DNA of 64,000 nucleotides from Paradesertivirga mongoliensis (lineage in GTDB: Bacteria > Bacteroidota > Bacteroidia > Sphingobacteriales > Sphingobacteriaceae), in NCBI RefSeq assembly GCF_024436395.1, contig NZ_JAFMZO010000002.1:868001-932000 (forward strand). The letters are read 5' to 3'. The stretch's first letter is position 1. Every line of letters begins with the position of its first letter. The position numbers were made by a program, and so were the translations under genes. Shown here piece after piece: positions 1-9,144 of this stretch. Below the pieces are notes generated by a model, which was not told the origin of the DNA, did no database searches, and saw only the letters and a list, made by a program, of their open reading frames with translations.

Positions 1-663
1 GGTGTTTTGCGGTTCAATTTTGAATTGATGCAGAATATTTAGGATGTAATAATTGAAATCATCTGCATTTTCAACATTGAAGAGGTTGTAAAAAACTAGT
101 TTATCATCGTTGCTTAAAGAAACTTCAACCGATTTTTCATTAAATTGAATAAATACTTTCTGGGCGTCGGTGTCATTGGCTTTCAAGCCGCCCTCAACAA
201 AAGGCTCAACCTGACTAAAAAAGCGGATTCCGGGAAAAAAATTTGTCAGCGCAGCTATTGTTTCAGAGGGAAGCGCAGAAACGCAGTTAATACCCTCCAA
301 GTTTATTGTCGAAATGAACGTTTTTGTCTCCTCGCTGGCCTGAATCAGATTTTCGTAATTCGGCAAATCATCCCGGGTATAATAGGATGTTGGTATCAGT
401 GTAAAGTTGAAAGTCTGTACAGAAGCTTTTACCGCCGCAAAGCTTGACCCGAGGTACTCGTTCTCTGAGAGTAAATTGCTTAGCATCCCGTTGAGACCAT
501 CGCTTAATGGCGAGTCGTAAAGAACCTGAAGACGACTTTCCTTTTCGTTAATGATAGCATAAGAAAATCGCCCCGGAGCTATTTTTATCAGAAGCTGCAT
601 ATCACGGGTTTGAGCCGGATTAAACTTCTCGTCTTTTATGTGCAGAATGCCGAATTCGTTCAT
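1..663 (-). CDS. DUF3822 family protein, 3' end outside window
   Basis: An uninterrupted minus-strand frame runs from an ATG at 663 to the window edge, giving the first 221 residues (MNEFGILHIKDEKFNP...). The sequence resembles the Bacteroidota DUF3822 family: an acidic, beta-rich N-terminal half followed by a segment reading VFIQFNEKSVEVSLSNDDK, as in the actin/ASKHA-like fold proposed for this group. No catalytic motif is visible and the function is unknown. The gene is divergent from the RecD-like helicase, with only 48 bp between the start codons. I recall this pairing from related genomes, where rsmD and coaD often follow. The family assignment is from memory of sequence character, not a search. 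Confidence 0.7.
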   Translation of the reverse strand, partial: MNEFGILHIKDEKFNPAQTRDMQLLIKIAPGRFSYAIINEKESRLQVLYDSPLSDGLNGMLSNLLSENEYLGSSFAAVKASVQTFNFTLIPTSYYTRDDLPNYENLIQASEETKTFISTINLEGINCVSALPSETIAALTNFFPGIRFFSQVEPFVEGGLKANDTDAQKVFIQFNEKSVEVSLSNDDKLVFYNLFNVENADDFNYYILNILHQFKIEPQNT

Positions 664-711
664 TACAACAAAACTAATTTTTTTGAATGGAATTGCGCAA
701 TTTTACCGCAG

Positions 712-2118
712 ATGATTCTTAGCAGTTTACTTCAGCAGCATTTTCCTGTAAATCCTACCCAGCAGCAGGAATATGCATTTCGCGAGCTGGATAAGTTTGT
801 TGAGAGTGAACAGGGAGACGAATGTTTTGTGTTGAAAGGCTATGCCGGTACTGGAAAAACAACGATTGTCGCCTCCCTGGTAAAAGTGTTGCCCCGTTTA
901 AATTTGAGAACTGTATTGCTTGCTCCTACCGGCAGGGCGGCAAAAGTGATAAGCAACTATTCTGGCAAGAAGGCATTTACTATCCATAAAAAGATCTATC
1001 GAAAGAAATCGGCGATGAGCCTTGATATGAGTTTTATCATCGGCGAAAACCTGGCAGAGAATACCATCTTTATTGTCGACGAAGCCTCAATGATATCGAA
1101 CGAATCTGCTGACTTTAACGGAAGGAGTTTGCTGCAAGATTTGCTGAGATATGTGGATGGTGGCAAGAACTGCAAGTTGATGCTGGTTGGCGACACCGCC
1201 CAGCTTCCCCCGGTTGGTTCGGACTATAGTCCTGCTTTAGACGCAAAGCTTCTTAGAGAAGCGTTCGCTAGAACCATTTATACATTCGAATTGACGGATG
1301 TGGTTCGGCAAGAAAAGCAGTCGGGTATTCTATTCAATGCTACCCACATCAGAGAGTTGATTCGCGTTGGGAGGCAGGAGTTCCCGCAATTAAAAGTAAA
1401 AGGCTTCAGCGACGTTTTTAATATGACGGGCGAAAGGCTTCCAGAGGGCTTAGAATACGCCTACAATAAATATGGCATAGAAAACACGCTGATCGTTTGC
1501 CGTTCTAACAAGAGCGCCAATAATTACAACTTGCAGATCAGAAACAGGATTTTGTATCGCGAAGAAGAATTAAGCGGCGGCGATTATCTAATGGTTGTCC
1601 GGAATAACTATTTCTGGCTCTCGGCCGATGAACAAAGCAATGCATTTATAGCCAACGGAGATATTGCAAAGATCAGAAAACTTAAAAATATTTCTGAGAT
1701 GTATGGGTTTCGATTTGCCGACGTAGTGCTCGAGTTTCTTGACTACCCGGACGACGAGCCTCTAAGCTGCAAAGTGATGCTGGAAACCCTTTATTGTGAA
1801 ACGCCAAGTCTGTCGGGCGCAGACAATAAACGTTTATTTGAAGCCGTAATGGAAGATTACCGGCATATTGCCAATAAAAGGATGCAGATGGAAGAGCTAA
1901 AAAAAAACCCTTACTACAATGCCCTGCAGATCAAATTTGCCTACGCTGTTACATGTCATAAAGCCCAGGGCGGCCAATGGGATGCGGTGTTTGTGGACCA
2001 GGGATATCTAACCGAAGAAATGTTAAATATTGATTTTTTGCGCTGGATGTATACTGCAGTAACCCGGTCGGTAAAAGAACTTTTTCTGGTAAACTTTAAC
2101 GCAAAGTTCTTTAGTTAA
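712..2118 (+). CDS. RecD-like / UvrD_C_2 superfamily 1 DNA helicase (AAA_30 ATPase)
   Basis: ATP-dependent DNA helicase of the RecD2/Dda type, 468 residues. Visible motifs, from the chosen start: Walker A GYAGTGKTT (about residue 43), Walker B IVDEAS (about 121), motif III LVGDTAQLPPVG (about 157), then the C-terminal half with VTCHKAQGGQW (about 413) and YTAVTRS (about 446), which are motifs V and VI of the UvrD_C_2 domain. The open frame continues upstream to 610. I chose ATG 712 (MILSSLLQQHFP...) because homologues begin just before the PTxQQ Q-motif and because the longer start would run into the divergent DUF3822 gene. The stop overlaps the convergent histidine kinase by 8 bp. Likely role: repair or replication fork maintenance. 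Confidence 0.88.
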   Translation: MILSSLLQQHFPVNPTQQQEYAFRELDKFVESEQGDECFVLKGYAGTGKTTIVASLVKVLPRLNLRTVLLAPTGRAAKVISNYSGKKAFTIHKKIYRKKSAMSLDMSFIIGENLAENTIFIVDEASMISNESADFNGRSLLQDLLRYVDGGKNCKLMLVGDTAQLPPVGSDYSPALDAKLLREAFARTIYTFELTDVVRQEKQSGILFNATHIRELIRVGRQEFPQLKVKGFSDVFNMTGERLPEGLEYAYNKYGIENTLIVCRSNKSANNYNLQIRNRILYREEELSGGDYLMVVRNNYFWLSADEQSNAFIANGDIAKIRKLKNISEMYGFRFADVVLEFLDYPDDEPLSCKVMLETLYCETPSLSGADNKRLFEAVMEDYRHIANKRMQMEELKKNPYYNALQIKFAYAVTCHKAQGGQWDAVFVDQGYLTEEMLNIDFLRWMYTAVTRSVKELFLVNFNAKFFS

Positions 2119-3493
2119 AACACACGGTAAAGGTGCTGCCCTTATTGGGCTGGCTTTCTACGTCAATAGTACCCCCCATCGCTATAATTTGCGCTTTTGT
2201 AATATAGAGTCCTACGCCTTTACTGTCTTTAATATCGTGAAAGGTTTTATAGATACCAAAAAGATTTTTTCCATGTTGTTTTAGATCGATACCCCGGCCA
2301 TTGTCCCGCACCTCGAGAAAAGTCTTCTGGTTTTTTTCAAAGGTCCGGATAAAAATTTCTGGCTGCCTTTCTGGATGACGGTACTTAATTGCATTCGAAA
2401 GAAGATTCTGCATAATGCTCTCCAGGTAACTCTTGGGATAATGGATAACCGGCACTTCTGAAAAGTCGAACTGAATTTTCGCTTTAGTTCTTTTAATGTC
2501 GGCAGTCAAATTCTTTTCAACCGTAGTGAATACCTGCATGAAACTTAATTTCTCGTGTATGGCAAAAGATTCATGTTTATTCCTCAGCAGATCTATCAGG
2601 TCGTCGAGCTTAACAATAAGATTGTCGGCAACCTCTTTAATAATTTTTATCAGGCTCTCTTTTTCGTTTACATCCTCCGCATCATCGTACAACTGAAGCA
2701 ACGCAATCAAGTTAACACCGGGCGAACGTAAATCATGGGACGCAACATAGGCAAATCGCTCCAATTCGGTATTTTGCTTGATAAGGTCCTGACTCAGGGT
2801 CTGCAGTTCTACCTTTTGTGCTTCAAGTTGTTTGTTTTTCTGCCCAACCTCTTTAAATAGCTTCTCTATTTTCTCGCGGCTCTGTATAATGTTGATCAGA
2901 GCAGATATCACAATAATCAATAATATCCAATTACTTATAACGGTAAATACCTGTATCCGCCGGGTCAGCTTCTCGATCACTACGTTACTTTTGTCGAGGT
3001 TTTTCTTTTCGGTATTGGTAATAGTGTTGATGAGGGTTCTGATTCTCAACTCTGTATTTTTCACCTGTTCAACCCCCGAATTTCGATATACAGCATCGGC
3101 CCCGGGTAATCTACTTTCAGACAATGTCCTTCTGATTTGCCTTCTCTTCAACTCCACCAACTCATTAAGCCGGTTTAAATTCCGCAGCTGTGAAGGGCTA
3201 TCATTAAGCAATGAATAGAGCTTGATATAATTTTCGTCTAATTGCTGTTCCGCCAGATTAAATGCAGGAATATAACTGGAGTCTTGCGAAAGCAAGTATG
3301 CTCTGTGCTGAGTTTCTGCATTTTCCAGATTATTCAGTAACTCTGTAGCAGTTTCGATGATCGCATAGGTCTTCATCGATTCAGCGTGGTTTTTCTCGTT
3401 TTTTGATGTCTGGAACAGAAAGAAGATTGTATTGATAACTATCAGGAGAATAGTGGTACCAATTAGGTAAAAGATGCTTTGAGCATTTCTCAT
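2111..3493 (-). CDS. CHASE3-domain membrane sensor histidine kinase
   Basis: Membrane-bound sensor kinase of 460 residues. There is a transmembrane helix at about 5-27, then an extracytoplasmic helical region to about 175 with the Leu/Gln/Arg-rich pattern of CHASE3 (TATELLNNLENAETQHRAYLL), and a second membrane helix at about 187-205. A coiled-coil linker leads to HisKA with the phospho-acceptor His in ASHDLRSP (about 252). The HATPase domain shows the N box NLLSNAIKY, DNGRGID and GVGLYI. No response regulator lies beside it, so it is an orphan kinase in this window. The gene converges with the helicase and the last codons overlap. The signal it senses cannot be told from sequence. Confidence 0.9.
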   Translation of the reverse strand: MRNAQSIFYLIGTTILLIVINTIFFLFQTSKNEKNHAESMKTYAIIETATELLNNLENAETQHRAYLLSQDSSYIPAFNLAEQQLDENYIKLYSLLNDSPSQLRNLNRLNELVELKRRQIRRTLSESRLPGADAVYRNSGVEQVKNTELRIRTLINTITNTEKKNLDKSNVVIEKLTRRIQVFTVISNWILLIIVISALINIIQSREKIEKLFKEVGQKNKQLEAQKVELQTLSQDLIKQNTELERFAYVASHDLRSPGVNLIALLQLYDDAEDVNEKESLIKIIKEVADNLIVKLDDLIDLLRNKHESFAIHEKLSFMQVFTTVEKNLTADIKRTKAKIQFDFSEVPVIHYPKSYLESIMQNLLSNAIKYRHPERQPEIFIRTFEKNQKTFLEVRDNGRGIDLKQHGKNLFGIYKTFHDIKDSKGVGLYITKAQIIAMGGTIDVESQPNKGSTFTVCFN

Positions 3494-3774
3494 AAATACG
3501 TTCCCCCGGTTAAGTACTAATCAAAAATACATAACCTTCTCCTTAAAAATAGATGTTGAACCATCTTTTTTTAAGGAAATCTCTCAAGTATGATGCTTTT
3601 CAGCAGGCATTTTGAGGAATTAGAAATCAGAGCTGATCATCAGCATTTTCGAATAGTTTTAGCTAGCTCGTGCTGATATCAGGCTGGTTCAGCAATTGGC
3701 GGCGTCTGAGCCTTGAAGCAAGATATTTCTGGAGGGTCAAGACTCTAACTTTTGCCACACTCGTATCCTGATGC

Positions 3775-6204
3775 CTAAAAACCGACAACTGCCTTATATT
3801 CAGACACAAATTTTACACTATTCAATTTTAGCAGAGATCGCCCGCTGCCAAAATCAGGCAGCCCGGTCTGATTCAGGTCGCGCAAGTACGTTGCATTTCT
3901 GTGCAGTGGCCTGATGTAGAAAACCATCTCCCGGCTAGTATGGGTATTTAGAAAATCTCTCAAACCAATATCCCAGGGTATACCTTTGTAAAACTCGTCG
4001 GCAACAAGGTTTCCATCTATAAAACCCATTGCCGTATCGCCTGTATAGTCGATCTCGAGGAAAATATTATTGAGCTGCGGCTTCAACTCAGGCAGCTTAA
4101 TTGAAAATTTCTTCTCGCCAAACTTTAGGGTCTGCACCGCAAAAGAGCTCTCCGGCAAAGAAATCGCATAAGCCGAGGCAGATTTACTTTTCGCAGCCTT
4201 CGAATCAATTTTGTAATTACCACTAAGAGCCGTTGATGATAATTTCGGATAAATCTCGAAAGTGGGCTTATTATTCCCTTTACTTAAAATGGTGAAGGAT
4301 TCGTCTGCAGGGATAAGCGTGTTCTCCGAAAAGACGAGTCGCTGCTTTCCTTCAATAGTTACCCGGTACGAATTCAGCGCCGTTTCTTTCGTTATCACTA
4401 GAAATTTAACACGTTTACTACCTGCCGTCAATTCAAACTCAGCTCTGTCGCCAAGTGCCGTAACAAGTGTATGCGCTTGGTTCCTTTTAATATTAGCCTG
4501 GTTTATTGCCTTCAGGGATATGTTTTCAGCGAATGAAAATTCGGGCCTGATGCCCGCCGGAGCGAAAAATACATACACAATATTTTCAGGATCATCCATC
4601 CTGGCCATTAATTGTGCAGTTGCATATCGCAGGTTAACCCCTTCAACATCGAGATTGAACGGTAGAAAAAGGTTTTCGTCGGGCTGAAGAGCAAAAGAAC
4701 CCGAGGCCGGTATATTCACAGTTCCTGCAGTTGTTTTGATCGAGAAACGAAGATCCTTTTTTGGGGTCATCGTAGTGTCGTCCTGGAAGTTATTTAAAAA
4801 CAGGAAGCCCGATGTCCCATTGCTTCGCACCGAATAACGCAGATCAGTTATGTTGTCGGACTTTAGTGACGATGCGTTTGCCGGCAAAACTGTTTGCATA
4901 GGAGCCAAACGATCTCCAAAATCATTGAGAAATGAGTGTAGCAACTTCAAGCGGTGATAACCTTCACGCACTTGCCCAAACTCTCCTATAGGAGCCTGAA
5001 AGTCGTAGGATATTTTGGGTAAGCCATATGCCTCGTCGCTAAAATAATAAGAATCCTGGTGGGGCGTAGAACCGCCATGATACATATAATAACCTACCCC
5101 ATTTGCGCCGCTACCCAGGCAGCGGTTTATCATAGCGTCAAAGCTCTTATGCTCCGCGATTGGTCGGCGCGAATAAATTGTCATTATCCCTGAACCAAGC
5201 TCGGCAGGGAATACGGGATAATCTTCAGGGTTGTAACGAACAGGTGCATAATCGGGCTTCCTACGCATATCTTTATACAGAAAGAAGGGCGAAATATCCT
5301 TCTTCGGAGTCCAGAATGGATAAGCATAGGCCGCCGTTACGGGGATACTTTCGTTTGGAACGATGGCTGCATTACCCCATCCTGTTGCTGTGTAGAGCGG
5401 GGTAACCATTCCGGCCTTCACCGCTAGTTCTTTGAGGATTTTCATATGGTCGTTACCCAGTTGCGCATACGGGTTTTCTGCCCGTGACACACCTACTCCT
5501 TCTTGTGTCAGCGCCAGATCCCTTTCCGCAGCGGTCATGTCGTTAGGCTGCCCGGGGTACGTTAATCCCCATGGAGCAGCTGAGTGCTGGTACTCGTTCT
5601 CTAACTGAATTCCCACCACGGGTCCACCATCGTTAAAATACGTCCCTCTGATCTGCTCCCCGATCTGATTGTAAAACTTTTCTACTGATGATAAATAAAC
5701 CGGATCATTGGAACGGATAGACAACGGCTTTCCAAGAAGCCAGTCAGGAAGACCGCCACTACGAATTTCACCATGTGCAAAGGGCCCAACACGCACAATT
5801 GCGTATAAACCATTTTTTTTACACAAGCTTATGAATTTTCTAAGATCCTTATTTCCCGACCAATCGAACTGCCCTTCTTTCCGCTCATGAATATTCCAAA
5901 AAACATATGTTGCTACAGTGTTTATCCCGCCGGCTTTCATTTTCTTAAGCGACTCATCCCAGTACTTCTCCGGGTAACGGCAATAATGGAACTCGCCGGT
6001 AATCGGAATCCAGGGTTTACCGTTTATAGTGATGTATTGATTATTTACTGAAATCGACTGCCCATCCTTTCCCTTACCGCCTAGCTTTAAGGTATTTCGG
6101 GGTGCTTCCGGAGTTGCACTTGCATCGATTGAATAGACGGTCTGGCTACTTGCCGCCAGATTCAGGAAGCAAAAGAATACCGTAAATAGTATATATCGTT
6201 TCAT
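3775..6204 (-). CDS. GH35 beta-galactosidase, secreted
   Basis: Exported glycoside hydrolase of 809 residues that should remove terminal beta-galactosyl residues. It has a signal peptide of about 20 residues ending LAASSQ. The GH35 TIM barrel begins with the family signature (ITGEFHYCRYPEKYW, then NTVATYVFWNIHE). The acid/base Glu lies in GIQLENEY (about residue 203) and the likely nucleophile in FPAELGSG (about 336). The long C-terminal part is beta-rich, as in larger Bacteroidota members. It is the last gene of the MFS-DUF5107-GH2-GH35 operon, 42 bp after the GH2 gene. Some GH35 enzymes are exo-beta-glucosaminidases, so galactose specificity is the usual case, not proven here. Confidence 0.88.
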   Translation of the reverse strand: MKRYILFTVFFCFLNLAASSQTVYSIDASATPEAPRNTLKLGGKGKDGQSISVNNQYITINGKPWIPITGEFHYCRYPEKYWDESLKKMKAGGINTVATYVFWNIHERKEGQFDWSGNKDLRKFISLCKKNGLYAIVRVGPFAHGEIRSGGLPDWLLGKPLSIRSNDPVYLSSVEKFYNQIGEQIRGTYFNDGGPVVGIQLENEYQHSAAPWGLTYPGQPNDMTAAERDLALTQEGVGVSRAENPYAQLGNDHMKILKELAVKAGMVTPLYTATGWGNAAIVPNESIPVTAAYAYPFWTPKKDISPFFLYKDMRRKPDYAPVRYNPEDYPVFPAELGSGIMTIYSRRPIAEHKSFDAMINRCLGSGANGVGYYMYHGGSTPHQDSYYFSDEAYGLPKISYDFQAPIGEFGQVREGYHRLKLLHSFLNDFGDRLAPMQTVLPANASSLKSDNITDLRYSVRSNGTSGFLFLNNFQDDTTMTPKKDLRFSIKTTAGTVNIPASGSFALQPDENLFLPFNLDVEGVNLRYATAQLMARMDDPENIVYVFFAPAGIRPEFSFAENISLKAINQANIKRNQAHTLVTALGDRAEFELTAGSKRVKFLVITKETALNSYRVTIEGKQRLVFSENTLIPADESFTILSKGNNKPTFEIYPKLSSTALSGNYKIDSKAAKSKSASAYAISLPESSFAVQTLKFGEKKFSIKLPELKPQLNNIFLEIDYTGDTAMGFIDGNLVADEFYKGIPWDIGLRDFLNTHTSREMVFYIRPLHRNATYLRDLNQTGLPDFGSGRSLLKLNSVKFVSEYKAVVGF

Positions 6205-6246
6205 AATGTTGCAACAGCAGATCCGCCTTCAACCAGGCAGGTCCGG

Positions 6247-9144
6247 CTATGGTTTAACTTTGTTCTGATTAGACCCCGGCTTCAATTCATCGGGACTATC
6301 TTTCGTGTAGGCCTTAAATTGCTCTTTTGAAGGATTAACAAATACATCTTTAATTACCTCAAAACTCAACTCCACGGCAGGATTAAATTTATCCGAGGCC
6401 ATGTAATTCTGCAAACTACTATACAATGCTTTTGAGGCAGGACGATCGATATCTTCTCGTAAATCTGCACTGCTCACTATTATTTTGCCCTTTCCTACTT
6501 TTGCCTCGTATACTAAACCAAGGCGACGGTTAAGGAACCAGGTATCAATAGGCTGAACCAAGGGTTTAAACCCAACCGGAAAATCTTCCAGGATCATTAC
6601 CTGTGAACGGTTAGCAATATCCCACCACTGTATGTCAGAATGATAAGCCGTAGGAAAATTAGCAAAAGCCGGACTCTTATCCTGAATCAGCAATCCGGTT
6701 ACATGTGGGGGCTTCATCTGAAACCAGGACGTATTCCAGAAAACAGGCAGAAAGTGCATTGCCACCTCCTTTCCTTTTACGACCTTTCCGGCAGCGTTCA
6801 GGAAGACTTTTCCTCCTCTGTTTAAAACAGCCTTTGCTTTTTCATCCAATATTGTAGTATAGTGAACGTCGGTTTTTACAAACTCCGGTTTTTCCGGATA
6901 GACCCAAAAGTCCCAGTCGTTAACAAATAACGTATTATCGACGCTTACTTCCAGATTTAAACGGGCAGGCCTTGTGATGGAAGCCAGAGGAAAGTTTATT
7001 TTTCCTACCGGGATGCCGTTGGCGTTTTCAATGGTCATCGCATCAAAGCGGCCACTGCTAAGTACCTTCCCTTCGCTATCTTTGATTAACCAGCTTACAA
7101 CCGCATCTTTTAAAGGCGATACCCCTGAATGGAACACATCAATCCCCGCTTCTAAAGTCTCGTTGTTATTAAAGACGAATTTTGGGAAACGCGCAAGCGG
7201 AACCGTACTGTTGCTAAATCGCCTGAATTCTTCGGGTGAAACGTAGCCCTTCCCTTCCCAAAACGCATCAATCATTCCAACGAGCGCCGTGCCCTGACCC
7301 GGAAAATCCTGCAAACCTAACATTTGATAACCTGCATATCCGGGCGTACGAAGCATCTTCTCTATCTCATGTTTGTAGCACAAAACCTGCAACCTTCCAG
7401 AGGCCATCAAAAAGTCGCGGGCCTGATCAGCCATGCCGCGATCCCGAAGATCTTGCCGGAACATCTCCATGTTTTTAGCACGGTAAACACCGGTATATTT
7501 CTTTATTTCTTCGAAATTTGGGAACACGCAATATTGTCCGATTTCATGGGCTACAAAAGGAACGGCGAACTTCGCTATAGCGGCACTAAAATCAGAAACT
7601 GTCTCCGGTCGCTTATCCCAGGCTAAGCCTCGAACGCCACCCCGGACCTGGAATTCGGCTTTAGGAATTACCGGCCAGCTGCCGCCTACCGACATACCGG
7701 TATAGACGCGGCGATCATCTTTACTTTTCCAGTATTCTACAAATTTATTCAGGTATTGTACCTGATTACCGGCAGGTTCGTTTCCGCCTGCAAGCATAAC
7801 AAAGGATGCGTAATTACCATAATTTTTTGCCATTCGGTTGGTCTCGTCGTATAAATACTGATCGATCGCTTGCCCGAGACCTATCTTAGGACCGTGATTG
7901 GGCCAACTTGGCCCTTCCGGCTGAAGATAAAGACCCACTTTGTCGGCTGCTATGAAGGCTGCTTCGGGAGGACACCAGGAGTGAAAGCGAATATGATTCA
8001 GTCCGTGGCTTTTCGCTACTTTAAAAATTCTCTCCCATTCATCTACCGAAGTAGCCGGATATCCAGTAAGCGGAAATTCACAATTGTGAAGAGTTCCACG
8101 CATAAAAACCGGTCTGCCGTTAACCAAAAACCGATTGCCATCGATCTTGATTTCCCGCATACCAAACTGCAGTTCCCGGGTGCTTTCGGCATGTTTTGTT
8201 TTCAGTGTTGCGGTCAGTTTATAGAGCGCAGGATTAAATTCATCCCAGGTTAACATGCCATCTCCAAAAGGCAGATCCAGCTCAAGTGAAGCACTGTCAG
8301 ACTTTGCAAGTGAAAAATCGGCTGAAATAGATTTCGTTTCGTCTGTAACAGTGGAATTAAAGCTTTTTGCCGAAAGCTTTATTTTTCCGGAAACCTTTTT
8401 TGAAGTTGTATTACGGATCAGGAGTTTAACTTTTGCCTTCCTGTTTTTAAGATCAGGGAACACCTGTATATCATCGAAGAATACAGGCGACCCTGCATTC
8501 AACGCGATTTTGCCTATGATACCATTCCAGTTTCCCTGTGTATGGTCGGTTATACTGTGCGAATCCGGGCCTACATTTATTTCTTTAACCCGGTTATCGA
8601 CACGAATAGTGATGCGGTGACTGCCGGGAGTTAAACTTTCCGTCAGGTCGTACTCATGAGCGGCTACAAGGCTGTTTTGCATACCAATTTCCTGATTGTT
8701 TACCCAAACACGGGTCTCGGTATGGACTCTCTCCAGGTGCAGTATTATGCGTTTACCTTTCCAGCTAGCCGGAATAATTACCTCTTTCTGATACCAGGCT
8801 GCGCCTACATAGTGCTTTGCGGGCGTTAACCAGAATGGGATGTGGATATTATCAGGCTCGCGGTATTTCGCAAGTCGGGGATTGAAGTAAAATGAGCTGT
8901 CGTAAATACTGCCCGTCCACTTTGTTTTTAACGTAATTTCGTCGCCTTTTAGATTTTCGGCCATTGAACCGGGCAGTTTAACTTTATCTTTAAACGAACC
9001 GGAAAACCATTTTCCGGTAATTCCCCTGTCCTCCGGATCTGCCTGAAATTTCCAATCACCGCTCAGAGAAATGGTTTCATCGGATTTAAAGGCTGTAAAG
9101 GCAATAAAAATGATCAGAAGAAAAGTCTTATTAAAATTTTTCAT
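6247..9144 (-). CDS. GH2-family glycoside hydrolase, secreted
   Basis: Exported GH2 enzyme of about 965 residues. An N-terminal signal peptide (FLLIIFIAFTAFKS) is followed by the sugar-binding jelly roll (AAWYQKEVIIPASWKGK, RVWVNNQEIG), the immunoglobulin-like domain, and the catalytic barrel with NHIRFHSWCPPEAAF. The acid/base Glu is in GGNEPAGN (about residue 453) and the nucleophile in VAHEIGQY (about 533). The C-terminal third is beta-rich. The frame has two Met codons, at 9150 and 9144. I took the inner one, which leaves a 14-bp overlap with the end of the DUF5107 gene and implies translational coupling. Substrate (beta-galactoside, glucuronide or mannoside) is not settled by sequence; operon context with GH35 favours galactosides. 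Confidence 0.85.
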   Translation of the reverse strand: MKNFNKTFLLIIFIAFTAFKSDETISLSGDWKFQADPEDRGITGKWFSGSFKDKVKLPGSMAENLKGDEITLKTKWTGSIYDSSFYFNPRLAKYREPDNIHIPFWLTPAKHYVGAAWYQKEVIIPASWKGKRIILHLERVHTETRVWVNNQEIGMQNSLVAAHEYDLTESLTPGSHRITIRVDNRVKEINVGPDSHSITDHTQGNWNGIIGKIALNAGSPVFFDDIQVFPDLKNRKAKVKLLIRNTTSKKVSGKIKLSAKSFNSTVTDETKSISADFSLAKSDSASLELDLPFGDGMLTWDEFNPALYKLTATLKTKHAESTRELQFGMREIKIDGNRFLVNGRPVFMRGTLHNCEFPLTGYPATSVDEWERIFKVAKSHGLNHIRFHSWCPPEAAFIAADKVGLYLQPEGPSWPNHGPKIGLGQAIDQYLYDETNRMAKNYGNYASFVMLAGGNEPAGNQVQYLNKFVEYWKSKDDRRVYTGMSVGGSWPVIPKAEFQVRGGVRGLAWDKRPETVSDFSAAIAKFAVPFVAHEIGQYCVFPNFEEIKKYTGVYRAKNMEMFRQDLRDRGMADQARDFLMASGRLQVLCYKHEIEKMLRTPGYAGYQMLGLQDFPGQGTALVGMIDAFWEGKGYVSPEEFRRFSNSTVPLARFPKFVFNNNETLEAGIDVFHSGVSPLKDAVVSWLIKDSEGKVLSSGRFDAMTIENANGIPVGKINFPLASITRPARLNLEVSVDNTLFVNDWDFWVYPEKPEFVKTDVHYTTILDEKAKAVLNRGGKVFLNAAGKVVKGKEVAMHFLPVFWNTSWFQMKPPHVTGLLIQDKSPAFANFPTAYHSDIQWWDIANRSQVMILEDFPVGFKPLVQPIDTWFLNRRLGLVYEAKVGKGKIIVSSADLREDIDRPASKALYSSLQNYMASDKFNPAVELSFEVIKDVFVNPSKEQFKAYTKDSPDELKPGSNQNKVKP

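Noticed and set aside
145-447. Plus-strand 100-residue protein
   Set aside because: It lies wholly antisense to the better supported partial DUF3822 gene.
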